From positions 1-50,177 of the forward strand of contig NZ_JPYA01000010.1 in assembly GCF_000750005.1 (NCBI RefSeq): a stretch of 50,177 nt of DNA, read 5' to 3'. Both the position numbers and the translations under genes were made by a program. Shown here in pieces: positions 33,772 through 42,431 of the stretch (its first letter is position 1; each line of letters begins with the position of its first letter). The notes beneath the pieces were generated by a model. That model made no database searches and was not told the origin of the DNA. It saw only the letters and a program-made list of their open reading frames with translations. Origin of the DNA: Geobacillus icigianus. GTDB lineage: Bacteria > Bacillota > Bacilli > Bacillales > Anoxybacillaceae.

Positions 33772-35601
33772 ATGAAAAAAGTAGGGCCGTTTCGTTCCAT
33801 TCATTTTAAGTTTGTCATCATTTATGTGCTGTTAATTCTCGTCGCCATGCAAATTATCGGCGTCTACTTCGTCCGCAAATTGGAAACCGAACTTGTGCAA
33901 AACTTTAAAAACTCGTTGAATGAGCGGGTGACGCTGCTCGCTTATAATATCGAGCAGGCGATGAATCGGGAGCGGGATGAGAATAGCCCGACGTTAGAAG
34001 AAGACATCCGCTCGCTTCTTCATGACTTCGTTTCTCAAGACATTTCCGAAGTGCAAGTGATCGATGACAAAGGAAAAGTGCTGGCGACGTCCAACCCATA
34101 TACGCAAAACATCGTCGGAAAGCGGACAACGCAAATTTATATCAAGCGGTCGCTGATTACTGGGGAAATGGTTGATCAAATGATGCTCGATCAAAAGACG
34201 GGCCATCGCATGTATATTTCCTCGACACCGATCAAAACGAGCGGGGAAATTAAGGGCGTTATTTACGTCATCGCTTCGATGGAAAACGTCTTTTCGCAAA
34301 TGCGGCAAATCAATATGATTTTGGCGACCGGAACGGGGATCGCTCTCGCCATTACCGCCGTGCTCGGCATTTTTTTGTCGCGCACGATCACTCGCCCGAT
34401 TTCTGATATGCGCCGGCAAGCACTGGCGATGACAAGAGGAGACTTCTCCCGCAAGGTCAAAGTGTACGGCTACGATGAGATCGGCCAATTGGCCATGACG
34501 TTCAACAATTTGACGAAAAAATTGCAAGAGGCGCAGGCGACCACCGAAGGGGAGCGGCGCAAGCTCGAGTCGGTGTTGACGCATATGACCGATGGCGTGA
34601 TCGCGACCGACCGCCGGGGGCGCGTCATTCTCATCAACGATGCCGCGCTAAACATTTTGAATGTTTCACGTGAAACAGTGCTGTCGAGTTCGATCGTCGA
34701 CGTGCTCGGCCTTGCCGACCAGTATACGTTTGAAACGCTGTTAGAGGAGCGCGATTCGCTCATTTTAGATTTCAGCACGGATGAGGAACTGTACATTTTG
34801 CGCGCGTCGTTGTCGGTGATTCAAAAAGAGGGTGGATTTGTCAACGGATTGATCGTCGTTTTGCACGACATTACCGAACAGGAAAAAATCGATCGCGAGC
34901 GGCGGCAGTTTGTCGCCAACGTGTCGCATGAATTGCGGACGCCGCTCACGACGATGAAAAGCTATTTAGAAGCGCTCGCCGACGGCGCTTGGCAAGATAA
35001 AGACATCGCTCCAAGGTTCATTCAAGTCGTGCAAAATGAAACCGAGCGGATGATCCGGCTCGTCAACGATTTGCTTCATCTGTCCAAGCTCGACAGCAAA
35101 GACTACAAGCTCAAGAAAACGTGGATCAATTTTTCAGCCTATTTTCATAAAGTCATTGACCGGTTTGAGCTGACGAAAAGCGACAACATCCGGTTCGTCC
35201 GCAAAATTCCCCGTGAGGCGATTTTTATTGAAGTGGATGAGGACAAAATTACGCAAGTGTTGGACAACATCATTTCCAACGCGTTGAAATACTCTCCCCA
35301 AGGCGGGACGATTACGTTCCGCGTGCGCCAGCTAGCTGATGAAATCATCGTCAGCGTTAGCGACGAAGGGGTCGGCATTCCGAAGGCTGACTTAGGTAAA
35401 ATATTTGAACGTTTTTACCGCGTTGATAAGGCGCGGTCGCGCAAACTGGGCGGGACCGGCCTCGGGCTGGCCATTGCCAAGGAAGTGGTGCTTGCCCATG
35501 GCGGGACGATTTGGGCGGAAAGCAAAGAACATAAAGGAACGACGATTTACTTTACATTGCCGGTAGAACGAGAACAAAAGGATGACTGGGACGATGTATG
35601 A
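33772..35601 (+). CDS. walK: Sensor histidine kinase WalK (YycG)
   Basis: 609-residue membrane kinase partner of WalR. Membrane helix 1 (about 12-32), an extracellular Cache/PAS-like sensor (about 35-180), helix 2 (about 183-203), HAMP (about 204-256), a cytoplasmic PAS (about 265-370), the HisKA box with phospho-acceptor FVANVSHELRTPLTTMKSYL, and the ATPase with NALKYSPQGG, DEGVGIP and GGTGLGLAI. It follows walR by 6 bp. It contains a perfect parS site, and its 3' end overlaps walH. Confidence 0.97.
   Translation: MKKVGPFRSIHFKFVIIYVLLILVAMQIIGVYFVRKLETELVQNFKNSLNERVTLLAYNIEQAMNRERDENSPTLEEDIRSLLHDFVSQDISEVQVIDDKGKVLATSNPYTQNIVGKRTTQIYIKRSLITGEMVDQMMLDQKTGHRMYISSTPIKTSGEIKGVIYVIASMENVFSQMRQINMILATGTGIALAITAVLGIFLSRTITRPISDMRRQALAMTRGDFSRKVKVYGYDEIGQLAMTFNNLTKKLQEAQATTEGERRKLESVLTHMTDGVIATDRRGRVILINDAALNILNVSRETVLSSSIVDVLGLADQYTFETLLEERDSLILDFSTDEELYILRASLSVIQKEGGFVNGLIVVLHDITEQEKIDRERRQFVANVSHELRTPLTTMKSYLEALADGAWQDKDIAPRFIQVVQNETERMIRLVNDLLHLSKLDSKDYKLKKTWINFSAYFHKVIDRFELTKSDNIRFVRKIPREAIFIEVDEDKITQVLDNIISNALKYSPQGGTITFRVRQLADEIIVSVSDEGVGIPKADLGKIFERFYRVDKARSRKLGGTGLGLAIAKEVVLAHGGTIWAESKEHKGTTIYFTLPVEREQKDDWDDV
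34672..34687. other. parS site inside walK
   Basis: TGTTTCACGTGAAACA is a perfect, fully palindromic parS. It encodes part of the cytoplasmic PAS region of WalK (NVSRETV). It lies 14.6 kb from the parB copy and 23.6 kb from oriC, within the origin-proximal zone where ParB loads SMC. Confidence 0.95.
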
Positions 35602-36925
35602 GACGATCAAAACCATCGTGTTGACGGCGCTCGTATTCATCAGCGTGATGCTGACGTTTGCTTTATGGACATACCACCCGAGATACGACGTGTTGCAAAG
35701 CAGCGATGAATACATTCAACACGTCTCCGTAAGCAATACGCAAGTGGACACGGCAATGGTTGTGCAGCCGGAACAAGTGCTGATTCATAAAAACGGGATC
35801 CACTATGCGGTCGTGAAAGAAGAGGAAAAAAATGAGGCGTTAAAAGAGATCAGAAAATGGTCGCTTGATGACTTCGAAGATATTTCTTCTTCTGTCCCAC
35901 AAGGGAAGTTTTTATCGTTTTTAAGCGGCAAGGAGCGGCTGGAAGTCATTTATCCCGACGAAGTGCCGATGGATATTTACCGCTTGATTTTTACGATTGA
36001 AGACAAAAAAACGGAAGGATTGGCGTTTGACCGTCTCGTTGTTCCGCTTGGCGGAAAGGACGAGTTTCCTGTATACTTTATCGCGACCGACAAGCGGAAA
36101 ATTTACCGGGCGACCGCCACTGACGCTTCGCTATCCGTCATCAACCGGCTGGCGAGGGAGGCGAACCGTTTTCCTCGGTATTTCGCCTACCCGATCAGTG
36201 AAATGAAGCAACTTTATTTGCCGGAAAACGAAGTGACGTTGAACAGCCTGCAATATTACACAGATGAACTGGACGCTGATAAGTTTAAAGAGGCGCTGTT
36301 TAGCGACCCCAGCTTCGTCAAAAAAGACTTCATTCCGTTCGGTGAAGAGTATACGGACGGATCAAGGCTGATGGATGTTGATTTTCTGCAACGCATGCTT
36401 TTATACGTCAATCCGGCGGCGCGCGTCTCAAACAGCGGGCAGACAGAGCCGAAAACCCATCTCATTCAAAAAAGCATCGATTTTGTCAACGAACATGGCG
36501 GCTGGACGGATCTGTACCATTTCGCCCGCTGGAACGAAGAAGATCGGAAAGTCGTGTTCCAGCTCGTTGTCAACGGCTATCCGGTTTTTAACGATTATGG
36601 CATGTCTGAAATTGTGGAAACGTGGGGGGCGAGCGACTTAATGAAGTATCAACGCCCGCTCTTTCGCTTAGAAATCGCCGATCGTAGCCGCACGCCGAAA
36701 ACGCTGCCGTCCGGCCGCGAAGCCGTCAAACAGCTCGAACAAATGAAAGGCGTCCGCCGGTCGCTGATCAAAAATATCGTCATCGGCTATGAGCTCGTGA
36801 AAGATCCCGATCGGGAAAAAGTGATCCGCCTTGAACCGGCATGGTTTTATTTATACGGGCAAACGTGGAAAAAGGTGGCACCGAGCGGAACGGAACGAGG
36901 AGGGGAAGCGCATGGATTGGAGTAA
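35594..36925 (+). CDS. walH: WalH (YycH), regulator of WalK
   Basis: 443-residue membrane-anchored protein with one N-terminal helix (TIKTIVLTALVFISVMLTFALW) and a large extracellular part. In B. subtilis YycH and YycI form a complex with WalK that restrains its activity. The start at ATG 35594 (MYETIKTIVL) has AAAGGATG 9 nt upstream; an ATG at 35582 has no room for a ribosome-binding site. It overlaps both walK and walI by a few bases, consistent with tight coupling. Confidence 0.92.
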   Translation: MYETIKTIVLTALVFISVMLTFALWTYHPRYDVLQSSDEYIQHVSVSNTQVDTAMVVQPEQVLIHKNGIHYAVVKEEEKNEALKEIRKWSLDDFEDISSSVPQGKFLSFLSGKERLEVIYPDEVPMDIYRLIFTIEDKKTEGLAFDRLVVPLGGKDEFPVYFIATDKRKIYRATATDASLSVINRLAREANRFPRYFAYPISEMKQLYLPENEVTLNSLQYYTDELDADKFKEALFSDPSFVKKDFIPFGEEYTDGSRLMDVDFLQRMLLYVNPAARVSNSGQTEPKTHLIQKSIDFVNEHGGWTDLYHFARWNEEDRKVVFQLVVNGYPVFNDYGMSEIVETWGASDLMKYQRPLFRLEIADRSRTPKTLPSGREAVKQLEQMKGVRRSLIKNIVIGYELVKDPDREKVIRLEPAWFYLYGQTWKKVAPSGTERGGEAHGLE

Positions 36926-37694
36926 AACGAAGACCATTTTTATCATCGTCTTCCTCGTTCTCGACTGCTTTTTAGGCTATCAATTTATGGAAAAACGAAG
37001 TAGCAGCCAGCTGGACGTCATTTTAGAAACAACGATTGAAGAGCAGCTTGAGGCCAATGGCATTACGTATGTCGAGCTGCCGAAAGAAGTGACGAAGGCG
37101 GCGTATGTCAGCGGCAAAAGTCGTCAATTCACCGAGGCCGATGTGAAAAAGTTGCCGAGCCAAAAAGTGAAAATCGAAGGAAAAACGAAAATCAAAGGAA
37201 CATTTTCCCGTCCGCTTGTCTTGCCGATCGATGACCCGTATCGACTGCGCGAGTTTTTGCAGCATTACATGGTCAACGGGGGACAGTATGCCCTTTGGTC
37301 GTTCAATGAAAATGAAGGGACAGTTATCTGCTATCAAGTGTACGACGGCAAAATGATTTATGGCAATGAAAACAGCAAGCTGGTCATCCATGTAAACAAA
37401 GAACAGGAAGCATTGTCCTATGAACAGACGATGTTGGACGACTTGGAAAAATATGAACGAAAACAAGACATCGTCCCGGCGATCAAGGCGCTTGAAACGC
37501 TGTATCGAAAAGGGTATTTGCAGCCGGGGGACCACGTCACTAAGGTCGAACTCGGCTATTACGGACTTGTCCAATTCACCGCCTCTCAAGTATTGACACC
37601 GACATGGCATATTGTTGTCAATCGCAAGGAAGATTATTTCGTCAACGCCTTTGAAGGACAAGTCATCAATGACCAAGGAAATGTTTTGGAGTGA
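36912..37694 (+). CDS. walI: WalI (YycI), regulator of WalK
   Basis: 260-residue protein with a single N-terminal membrane helix ([20 protein letters not shown]) and an extracellular domain of the YycI type. It acts with WalH on WalK. The start at ATG 36912 (MDWSKTKT) follows GAGGAGGGG and lies 14 bp inside walH. The C-terminal [23 protein letters not shown] is typical of the family. Confidence 0.93.
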   Translation: MDWSKTKTIFIIVFLVLDCFLGYQFMEKRSSSQLDVILETTIEEQLEANGITYVELPKEVTKAAYVSGKSRQFTEADVKKLPSQKVKIEGKTKIKGTFSRPLVLPIDDPYRLREFLQHYMVNGGQYALWSFNENEGTVICYQVYDGKMIYGNENSKLVIHVNKEQEALSYEQTMLDDLEKYERKQDIVPAIKALETLYRKGYLQPGDHVTKVELGYYGLVQFTASQVLTPTWHIVVNRKEDYFVNAFEGQVINDQGNVLE

Positions 37695-37702
37695 AAACGA
37701 AC

Positions 37703-38497
37703 ATGACGATGCGATTTAGCGTACTGGCAAGCGGCAGCACCGGCAACGCCTTTTATGTGGAAACGGATCGCCAGCGTCTGCTTGTCGATGCCGGTTTGAG
37801 CGGCAAACAACTGGAGGCGCTGTTTGCGCAAATCGGCCGCCACCCAAGCGAACTGCATGCGCTTCTTGTCACCCATGAACATAGCGATCACATTAAGGGG
37901 CTTGGCGTCTTAGCGCGCAAATATCGCTTGCCGATCTTTGCCAATGAAAAAACATGGCGAGCGATGGAGGCGGCGGTTGGGGAAATCCCGAGTGAACAAA
38001 AGTTCGTTTTTCCGCTCGGCGCGGTAAAGACGTTCGGCGATCTTGATGTAGAATCATTCGGTGTTTCCCACGACGCTGCCGAGCCGATGTTTTACGTCTT
38101 CCATTGCGGCGGAAAAAAACTCGCCTTGCTCACCGACACCGGTTATGTGAGTGAGCGGATGAAAAAGACAGTGGAGAACGCCGATGTGTTCGTGTTTGAA
38201 AGCAACCATGACATCGGCATGTTGCGGATGGGAAGGTATCCGTGGAACGTCAAGCGCCGCATTTTAAGCGATGTTGGCCACATTTCGAACGAGGAGGCGG
38301 GCTTGGCGCTGGCCGATGTGATCGGCGACCGGACGAAGCGAATTTATTTGGCCCATCTGAGCCAAGACAACAATATGAAGGAGCTGGCGCGCATGACCGT
38401 AGCGCAAACACTGGAACAAAAAGGCCTCGCGGTCGGCGGCCGCTTTCATCTGTACGATACCGATCCGCATCAGGCGACCGCGCTCGCTTGCGTCTAA
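37703..38497 (+). CDS. walJ: WalJ (YycJ), metallo-beta-lactamase-fold hydrolase
   Basis: 264-residue metallo-beta-lactamase-fold protein encoded with walRK in most Firmicutes. Metal ligands are readable in [11 protein letters not shown] (HxHxDH), [16 protein letters not shown] and the C-terminal LAHLSQDNN. The family has been linked to cell-wall control and DNA processing, and the substrate is unsettled. The start at ATG 37703 ([17 protein letters not shown]) has GGAGTG 9 nt upstream and matches the B. subtilis length. Confidence 0.94.
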   Translation: MTMRFSVLASGSTGNAFYVETDRQRLLVDAGLSGKQLEALFAQIGRHPSELHALLVTHEHSDHIKGLGVLARKYRLPIFANEKTWRAMEAAVGEIPSEQKFVFPLGAVKTFGDLDVESFGVSHDAAEPMFYVFHCGGKKLALLTDTGYVSERMKKTVENADVFVFESNHDIGMLRMGRYPWNVKRRILSDVGHISNEEAGLALADVIGDRTKRIYLAHLSQDNNMKELARMTVAQTLEQKGLAVGGRFHLYDTDPHQATALACV

Positions 38498-38602
38498 TGG
38501 CGGTGCGGCTTTGGCTGCGCAACGGGCAACGATTGGATTTTTTTCTCTGTTCATGATTATAATGAGGGATGGAGAGAAATATAGAAAAAGGTGGTGATGG
38601 GC

Positions 38603-39823
38603 ATGGGATATTACGATGATCATTATGAATCGCACGGTCAAACGAGACGAACACGGCGCGGCGGTTCGTTTGCCTCGGCGTTCGTCGGCGCCATACTGGG
38701 AGGCGGGCTCGTGCTCCTTTCGATTCCAGCGCTTTCCCGTTGGGATATTCTCCCATATAATGTTGCCCCTTCCGAGCAAGCTGGCGGAGAAGAGCGGGCA
38801 GGGGACAATGGCACCCCTCCCATCCAGCAAAGCGTTTCTGTTGACGTGACCACAGCGGTCACGAAAGCCATCGCTCAAGTGTCGGATGCCGTTGTTGGCG
38901 TTGTCAATATTCAAGCGGCAGGCTTCTGGTCACAAGGTGAAGAAACCGGCGTTGGCTCGGGGGTCATTTACAAAAAGGCGGGAGGAAGGGCGTTTATCGT
39001 CACAAACCATCATGTCGTTGAAAACGCAAGCCAGCTGGAAGTCAGCTTGAAGGACGGAACGAGGGTGCCGGCGAAGCTGCTCGGGAGCGATGTGCTGATG
39101 GATTTGGCCGTGCTGGAAATTGAGGCGAAACATGTGAAAAAAGTCGCCCAGTTCGGCAACTCTGACGCCGTGAAGCCGGGAGAGCCGGTCATCGCCATCG
39201 GCAATCCGCTCGGTTTGCAGTTCGCAGGCTCAGTGACGCAAGGCATCATCTCCGGAACGAACCGGACGGTGGAAGTGGATTTGGACCAAGACGGCAATCC
39301 CGACTGGAATGCCGAAGTATTGCAGACCGATGCGGCCATCAACCCGGGCAACAGCGGCGGCGCCCTTGTGAATATTAAAGGGCAAGTCATCGGCATTAAT
39401 TCCATGAAAATCGCCCAAGAGGCCGTCGAGGGCATCGGATTTGCCATTCCGATCAATGCCGCCATCCCGATCATTTCCGATTTGGAGCGATATGGTCAAG
39501 TGCGCCGCCCATATATGGGCGCGGAACTTCGCTCGTTAAGCGACATTCCGTCATATCATTGGCAAGCGACGCTTCATTTGCCGGCAAACGTAACTGAAGG
39601 TGCCGCCGTCATTCAAGTCGTGCCGATGTCGCCAGCGGCCCAAGCCGGCTTGCAGCAATTCGACGTCATTGTGGCGCTTGACGGCGAGAAGATTCGCAAC
39701 GTGCTCGATCTGCGCAAGTATTTGTACACGAAAAAGTCGATTGGAGACCGGATGGATGTAACGTTTTACCGCGATGGGAAAAAACGGACAGTTACTTTAA
39801 AACTGGCGCGTGAATCGTATTAA
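38603..39823 (+). CDS. htrA: HtrA/DegP-family membrane serine protease
   Basis: 406-residue trypsin-like quality-control protease with a C-terminal PDZ domain (YyxA/HtrC type, next to the wal operon). A short cytoplasmic N-terminus with RRTRR leads to a membrane anchor (about 25-50), then the protease with catalytic His in TNHHVVENA, Asp in LMDLAVLEI and Ser in NPGNSGGALV. The PDZ (about 305-400) includes SPAAQAGLQQFDVIVALDGEKI. The ATG at 38603 has AAAGGTGG 8 nt upstream. A TATAAT at 38558-38563 could be its -10, but the best -35 is 19 bp away. A terminator follows. Confidence 0.95.
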   Translation: MGYYDDHYESHGQTRRTRRGGSFASAFVGAILGGGLVLLSIPALSRWDILPYNVAPSEQAGGEERAGDNGTPPIQQSVSVDVTTAVTKAIAQVSDAVVGVVNIQAAGFWSQGEETGVGSGVIYKKAGGRAFIVTNHHVVENASQLEVSLKDGTRVPAKLLGSDVLMDLAVLEIEAKHVKKVAQFGNSDAVKPGEPVIAIGNPLGLQFAGSVTQGIISGTNRTVEVDLDQDGNPDWNAEVLQTDAAINPGNSGGALVNIKGQVIGINSMKIAQEAVEGIGFAIPINAAIPIISDLERYGQVRRPYMGAELRSLSDIPSYHWQATLHLPANVTEGAAVIQVVPMSPAAQAGLQQFDVIVALDGEKIRNVLDLRKYLYTKKSIGDRMDVTFYRDGKKRTVTLKLARESY

Positions 39824-39835
39824 AGTAAACAAGGC

Positions 39836-39863
39836 AGAAGGAGCGAGACCGCTCCTTCTTTCC
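39836..39863 (+). terminator. htrA terminator
   Basis: Perfect 10-bp stem AGAAGGAGCG/CGCTCCTTCT with an AGAC loop, followed by TTCC. The A-rich 5' and T-rich 3' flanks suit a Rho-independent terminator. Confidence 0.8.
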
Positions 39864-40020
39864 GTGAAAACGCCGAACTGGTGCGGATTTTCATCCCTAG
39901 GTGGAGGGCGGGGCGCGCCGCCCATGGAACGTTTCTGTGAAAATGCCGCGCTGGCACGGTCGAGGGCAGATCGCTGCGCATGGAACTTTTCCATGAACGA
40001 ACCGGTTGGCTGGCACGGAT
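39863..40020 (+). repeat. Three imperfect ~30-40 bp repeats before the small CxxH/CxxC gene
   Basis: Three related segments lie between the htrA terminator and the next gene: 39863-39890 (GTGAAAACGCCGAACTGGTG core), 39923-39960 (CATGGAACGTTTCTGTGAAA then ATGCCGCGCTGGCACGG) and 39979-40020 (CATGGAACTTTTCCATGAAC then GGTTGGCTGGCACGGAT). The sequence has no coding frame. The copies are clearly related but diverged; their function is unknown. Confidence 0.55.
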
Positions 40021-40055
40021 TCCTGCTCATAAACGGGCGATAAGGAGGGGAAGCG

Positions 40056-40205
40056 ATGATATTCACATGTGAAGAACATATCGATGCCGCCATTGATGAA
40101 TATGTGGATGAAACGGAACGAGCCCCTGACTTGGCCCCTGTGGATAACGATGAAAACAGGTGTTGGTTTTGCGGGAAGAAGGCCATATATGTAGTAGGAA
40201 GCTAA
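40056..40205 (+). CDS. Small CxxH/CxxC protein (YyzF-like)
   Basis: 49-residue protein preceded by an excellent AAGGAGGGG site 5 nt before the ATG. It begins [19 protein letters not shown] and contains two metal-ligand pairs: C5-x-x-H8 and C36-x-x-C39 (RCWFCGKK). It fits the small Bacillaceae CxxH/CxxC family (TIGR04129 type), which likely binds zinc; function unknown. Two DnaA-box-like sequences lie inside it (TGTGGATGA near 40102 and a perfect box at 40139-40147). It sits between htrA and rlmH. Confidence 0.85.
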   Translation: MIFTCEEHIDAAIDEYVDETERAPDLAPVDNDENRCWFCGKKAIYVVGS

Positions 40206-40250
40206 TATTTTTACACAATATGTGGATATATATTGTGTATATGTGGATAA
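40139..40250. other. DnaA-box cluster upstream of rlmH
   Basis: Perfect boxes TGTGGATAA at 40139-40147 and 40242-40250, a one-mismatch box TGTGGATAT at 40221-40229, and an inverted repeat ACACAATAT/ATATTGTGT (40213-40221, 40230-40238) enclosing the middle box. The rest is strongly AT-rich. B. subtilis has a DnaA-box cluster upstream of yydA, which is rlmH, so the position is conserved. A role as a DnaA sink or as repressor of rlmH is inferred. Confidence 0.75.
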
Positions 40251-40288
40251 ATGTTGTTGATAAAGTGTTTACAAGGTGGGGATGGATT

Positions 40289-40768
40289 GTGCATATTTGC
40301 ATTGCCGCTGTGGGTAAGTTGAAAGAGACTTACCTAATTGCCGGAGTGAATGAATATAAAAAGCGGTTATCCCCGTATGCCAAAATCGAGATCATCGAGG
40401 TGGCGGACGAAAAAACTCCCGAGCGGGCGAGTCCGCTTGAAGAGGAACGAATCAAAGAGCGAGAGGGAGAGCGGCTGTTGGCTCACATCCCTGACAGCGC
40501 CTATGTGATCGCGCTGGCTATCGAAGGGAAGATGAAATCGTCCGAGCAGTTTGCTGCCCATCTCGATGAGCTGGCGACCTACGGGCAAAGCAACATCGCT
40601 TTCGTCATCGGCGGCTCGCTCGGCTTGAGCAGACGAGTGCTGGCGCGTGCTGATGAGGCGCTGTCGTTTTCAAAAATGACGTTCCCCCATCAGCTGATGC
40701 GGCTCATTTTGCTCGAGCAAATTTACCGCGCCTTCCGCATCAACCGGGGGGAGCCGTACCATAAGTAA
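40289..40768 (+). CDS. rlmH: 23S rRNA (pseudouridine1915-N3)-methyltransferase RlmH
   Basis: 159-residue RlmH (YydA, SPOUT class), which methylates pseudouridine 1915 of 23S rRNA on assembled ribosomes. The knot-forming C-terminal part reads [25 protein letters not shown] and [34 protein letters not shown], essentially invariant. The GTG at 40289 ([16 protein letters not shown]) has AAGGTGGGG upstream and gives the family length; the frame open from 40160 would run through the DnaA-box cluster. Confidence 0.96.
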   Translation: MHICIAAVGKLKETYLIAGVNEYKKRLSPYAKIEIIEVADEKTPERASPLEEERIKEREGERLLAHIPDSAYVIALAIEGKMKSSEQFAAHLDELATYGQSNIAFVIGGSLGLSRRVLARADEALSFSKMTFPHQLMRLILLEQIYRAFRINRGEPYHK

Positions 40769-40889
40769 GACAGATCGCTTCGTAAACAAAGCGGGCTGAG
40801 CTCGGCGTTCGCCCTGGGTGATAGCCGGGTTTTTCGCTTGTTCCGGTTGACCGGTGCGCTGGCGAGGGGATGGAAAAGGAGCGGCCTGA

Positions 40890-42128
40890 CTAGGCAGCTC
40901 CCCCACATTGGGCAGACACTTTGTTTTTGCCGCTTTCTTTTGAGCGAAGCAATAAATGATCGGCATAAATGTACGCCTTTTCGATTGACATCGTCCCCTC
41001 GGCTCGAAAAAAGTAAAGACCAAAGGATGATGTATACGATACGGTCTGTTTGCCCGTCCCATAATCGACAAACACCGTGCTGCGTTGCACCGCTTTTCGC
41101 ATTTCTTCCACAAGTTGGATGCATTGTTCAAAGGTGCGATGGCGCAAAAACATCGTAAATTCCTCGCCGCCGCTGCGGAATAGAAAATCTTCTTCTTGCA
41201 AAAATCGTCTCAAGATTGAGGTAAAGTGGCGGATGACTTCATCGCCGACCGCGTGATTGTATGTGTCATTAATTCTCTTAAAATTGTCGATATCGGCGAC
41301 GACAACGCCGATCCATTCCCCTGTTCCGTTTAGCTTGGCAATCGTTTGGTCCATGAAGGCGCGGTTGTGGACACCGGTCAAAAAGTCGGTATAAGCCATT
41401 TTTTCAAAATGGTCGCGCTCGAGCTTATGCTGGATGCTTTGTGACTTGGAAAAAAAGGAGCGGCTGACGAAATAGTTGAGCAGAAACAAGCTTAAAAGCA
41501 TGTCCCAGCGCTGCTCTTGCAAAAAGAGAAACAGCAAGCCATTGGTCAGCGCGGTTTTAGCCATATCAGCCCAGCTTCTCGTTTTAATAAAATCGAGAGC
41601 TTCGCGCCTTGTTTGAATGTCGCCCGTTATGTAGAAAATGACGATTAAGCAACAGTCAGTCAAGAAGGAAACGGTCGCAACAAGCAGGAAGATCAGCAGC
41701 CAAAATCCGATGAACGGAACGGTCTCAAACAGTGGAGCCAAGAAGCTGTATATGGCAAATGCCAGCGAATTGAATGTCACAAACGAGCCGATGTTGTACA
41801 GCGTGTGCAGCCATTCATCAGGCTCGGCGGTTTTCAAGTACTTTTTCGTCCCATGCTCTGTCAAGCGAAGCAACGCCTCGAACAGAAACAGTCCAAGCGG
41901 GCCGGCAAACAAGGCGAACGACAGGCTATAGTTGATGCCGTAGTCGACCGGAATGTTGTTTTTCGTTTTGTCGACGACGCGCAAATGCGAATATAAGCTC
42001 GAAAACACCCAGTAAAACAACAAGGCAACGGCATAAGTGCGATCAAGGACGGGCGGCTCGGACACAGCAACGATGATGATCGAAACGAAAAAAAGGATGA
42101 AAATCACTGGTCGCGCTTGAAATAACAT
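40890..42128 (-). CDS. Membrane-bound diguanylate cyclase (GGDEF)
   Basis: 412-residue protein with about seven N-terminal membrane segments (residues 5-225) and a C-terminal GGDEF domain, which makes cyclic di-GMP from two GTP. The active-site loop is intact (RSGGEEF, residues 318-324), as is the metal/GTP segment DIDNFKRINDTYNHAVGDEV. No RxxD inhibitory site precedes the GGEEF, so product inhibition may be weak. The sensory input of the membrane part is unknown. AGGAGAG lies 7 nt before the ATG. It is transcribed against rlmH and away from the glycerate kinase gene. Confidence 0.92.
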   Translation of the reverse strand: MLFQARPVIFILFFVSIIIVAVSEPPVLDRTYAVALLFYWVFSSLYSHLRVVDKTKNNIPVDYGINYSLSFALFAGPLGLFLFEALLRLTEHGTKKYLKTAEPDEWLHTLYNIGSFVTFNSLAFAIYSFLAPLFETVPFIGFWLLIFLLVATVSFLTDCCLIVIFYITGDIQTRREALDFIKTRSWADMAKTALTNGLLFLFLQEQRWDMLLSLFLLNYFVSRSFFSKSQSIQHKLERDHFEKMAYTDFLTGVHNRAFMDQTIAKLNGTGEWIGVVVADIDNFKRINDTYNHAVGDEVIRHFTSILRRFLQEEDFLFRSGGEEFTMFLRHRTFEQCIQLVEEMRKAVQRSTVFVDYGTGKQTVSYTSSFGLYFFRAEGTMSIEKAYIYADHLLLRSKESGKNKVSAQCGGAA

Positions 42129-42431
42129 CTCAACTCTCTCCTATGATCTGACCTCTGACCACTTTTGTGCTGGCGAAACAACGCCAAAGAAAAGGATGGC
42201 CAACCACCATGGCAGCGCGTTCCCGGTCACCGTTTGAGCGGCGGCAGGCGGCAGCGGGCGGTGAAGACGGCGCCCAAAGGCATGAATATGTTCTTATTTG
42301 GAACAAACAAACGAGCAGTTAAGTCTATTATAGTACTATATACATAATTGTGAAAATAGACAGAATGGCATGGTTTTTCGACTTTTTTCGCGAAATTTGA
42401 CATGAACCCCAAAGCCAAGGAGGGGAAAAAT
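42129..42431. promoter_or_regulatory. Divergent region between diguanylate cyclase and glycerate kinase
   Basis: About 300 bp without a gene. Near 42320-42345 a palindromic, AT-rich core (CTATTATAGTACTATATA) provides -10-like hexamers on both strands; on the minus strand TATAAT with TTCACA 16 nt upstream is plausible. If used, the cyclase transcript has a leader of nearly 200 nt, very GC-rich and hairpin-prone at 42190-42275. I could not match it to any riboswitch class. The glycerate kinase ribosome-binding site AAGGAGGGG is at the right end. Confidence 0.45.
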
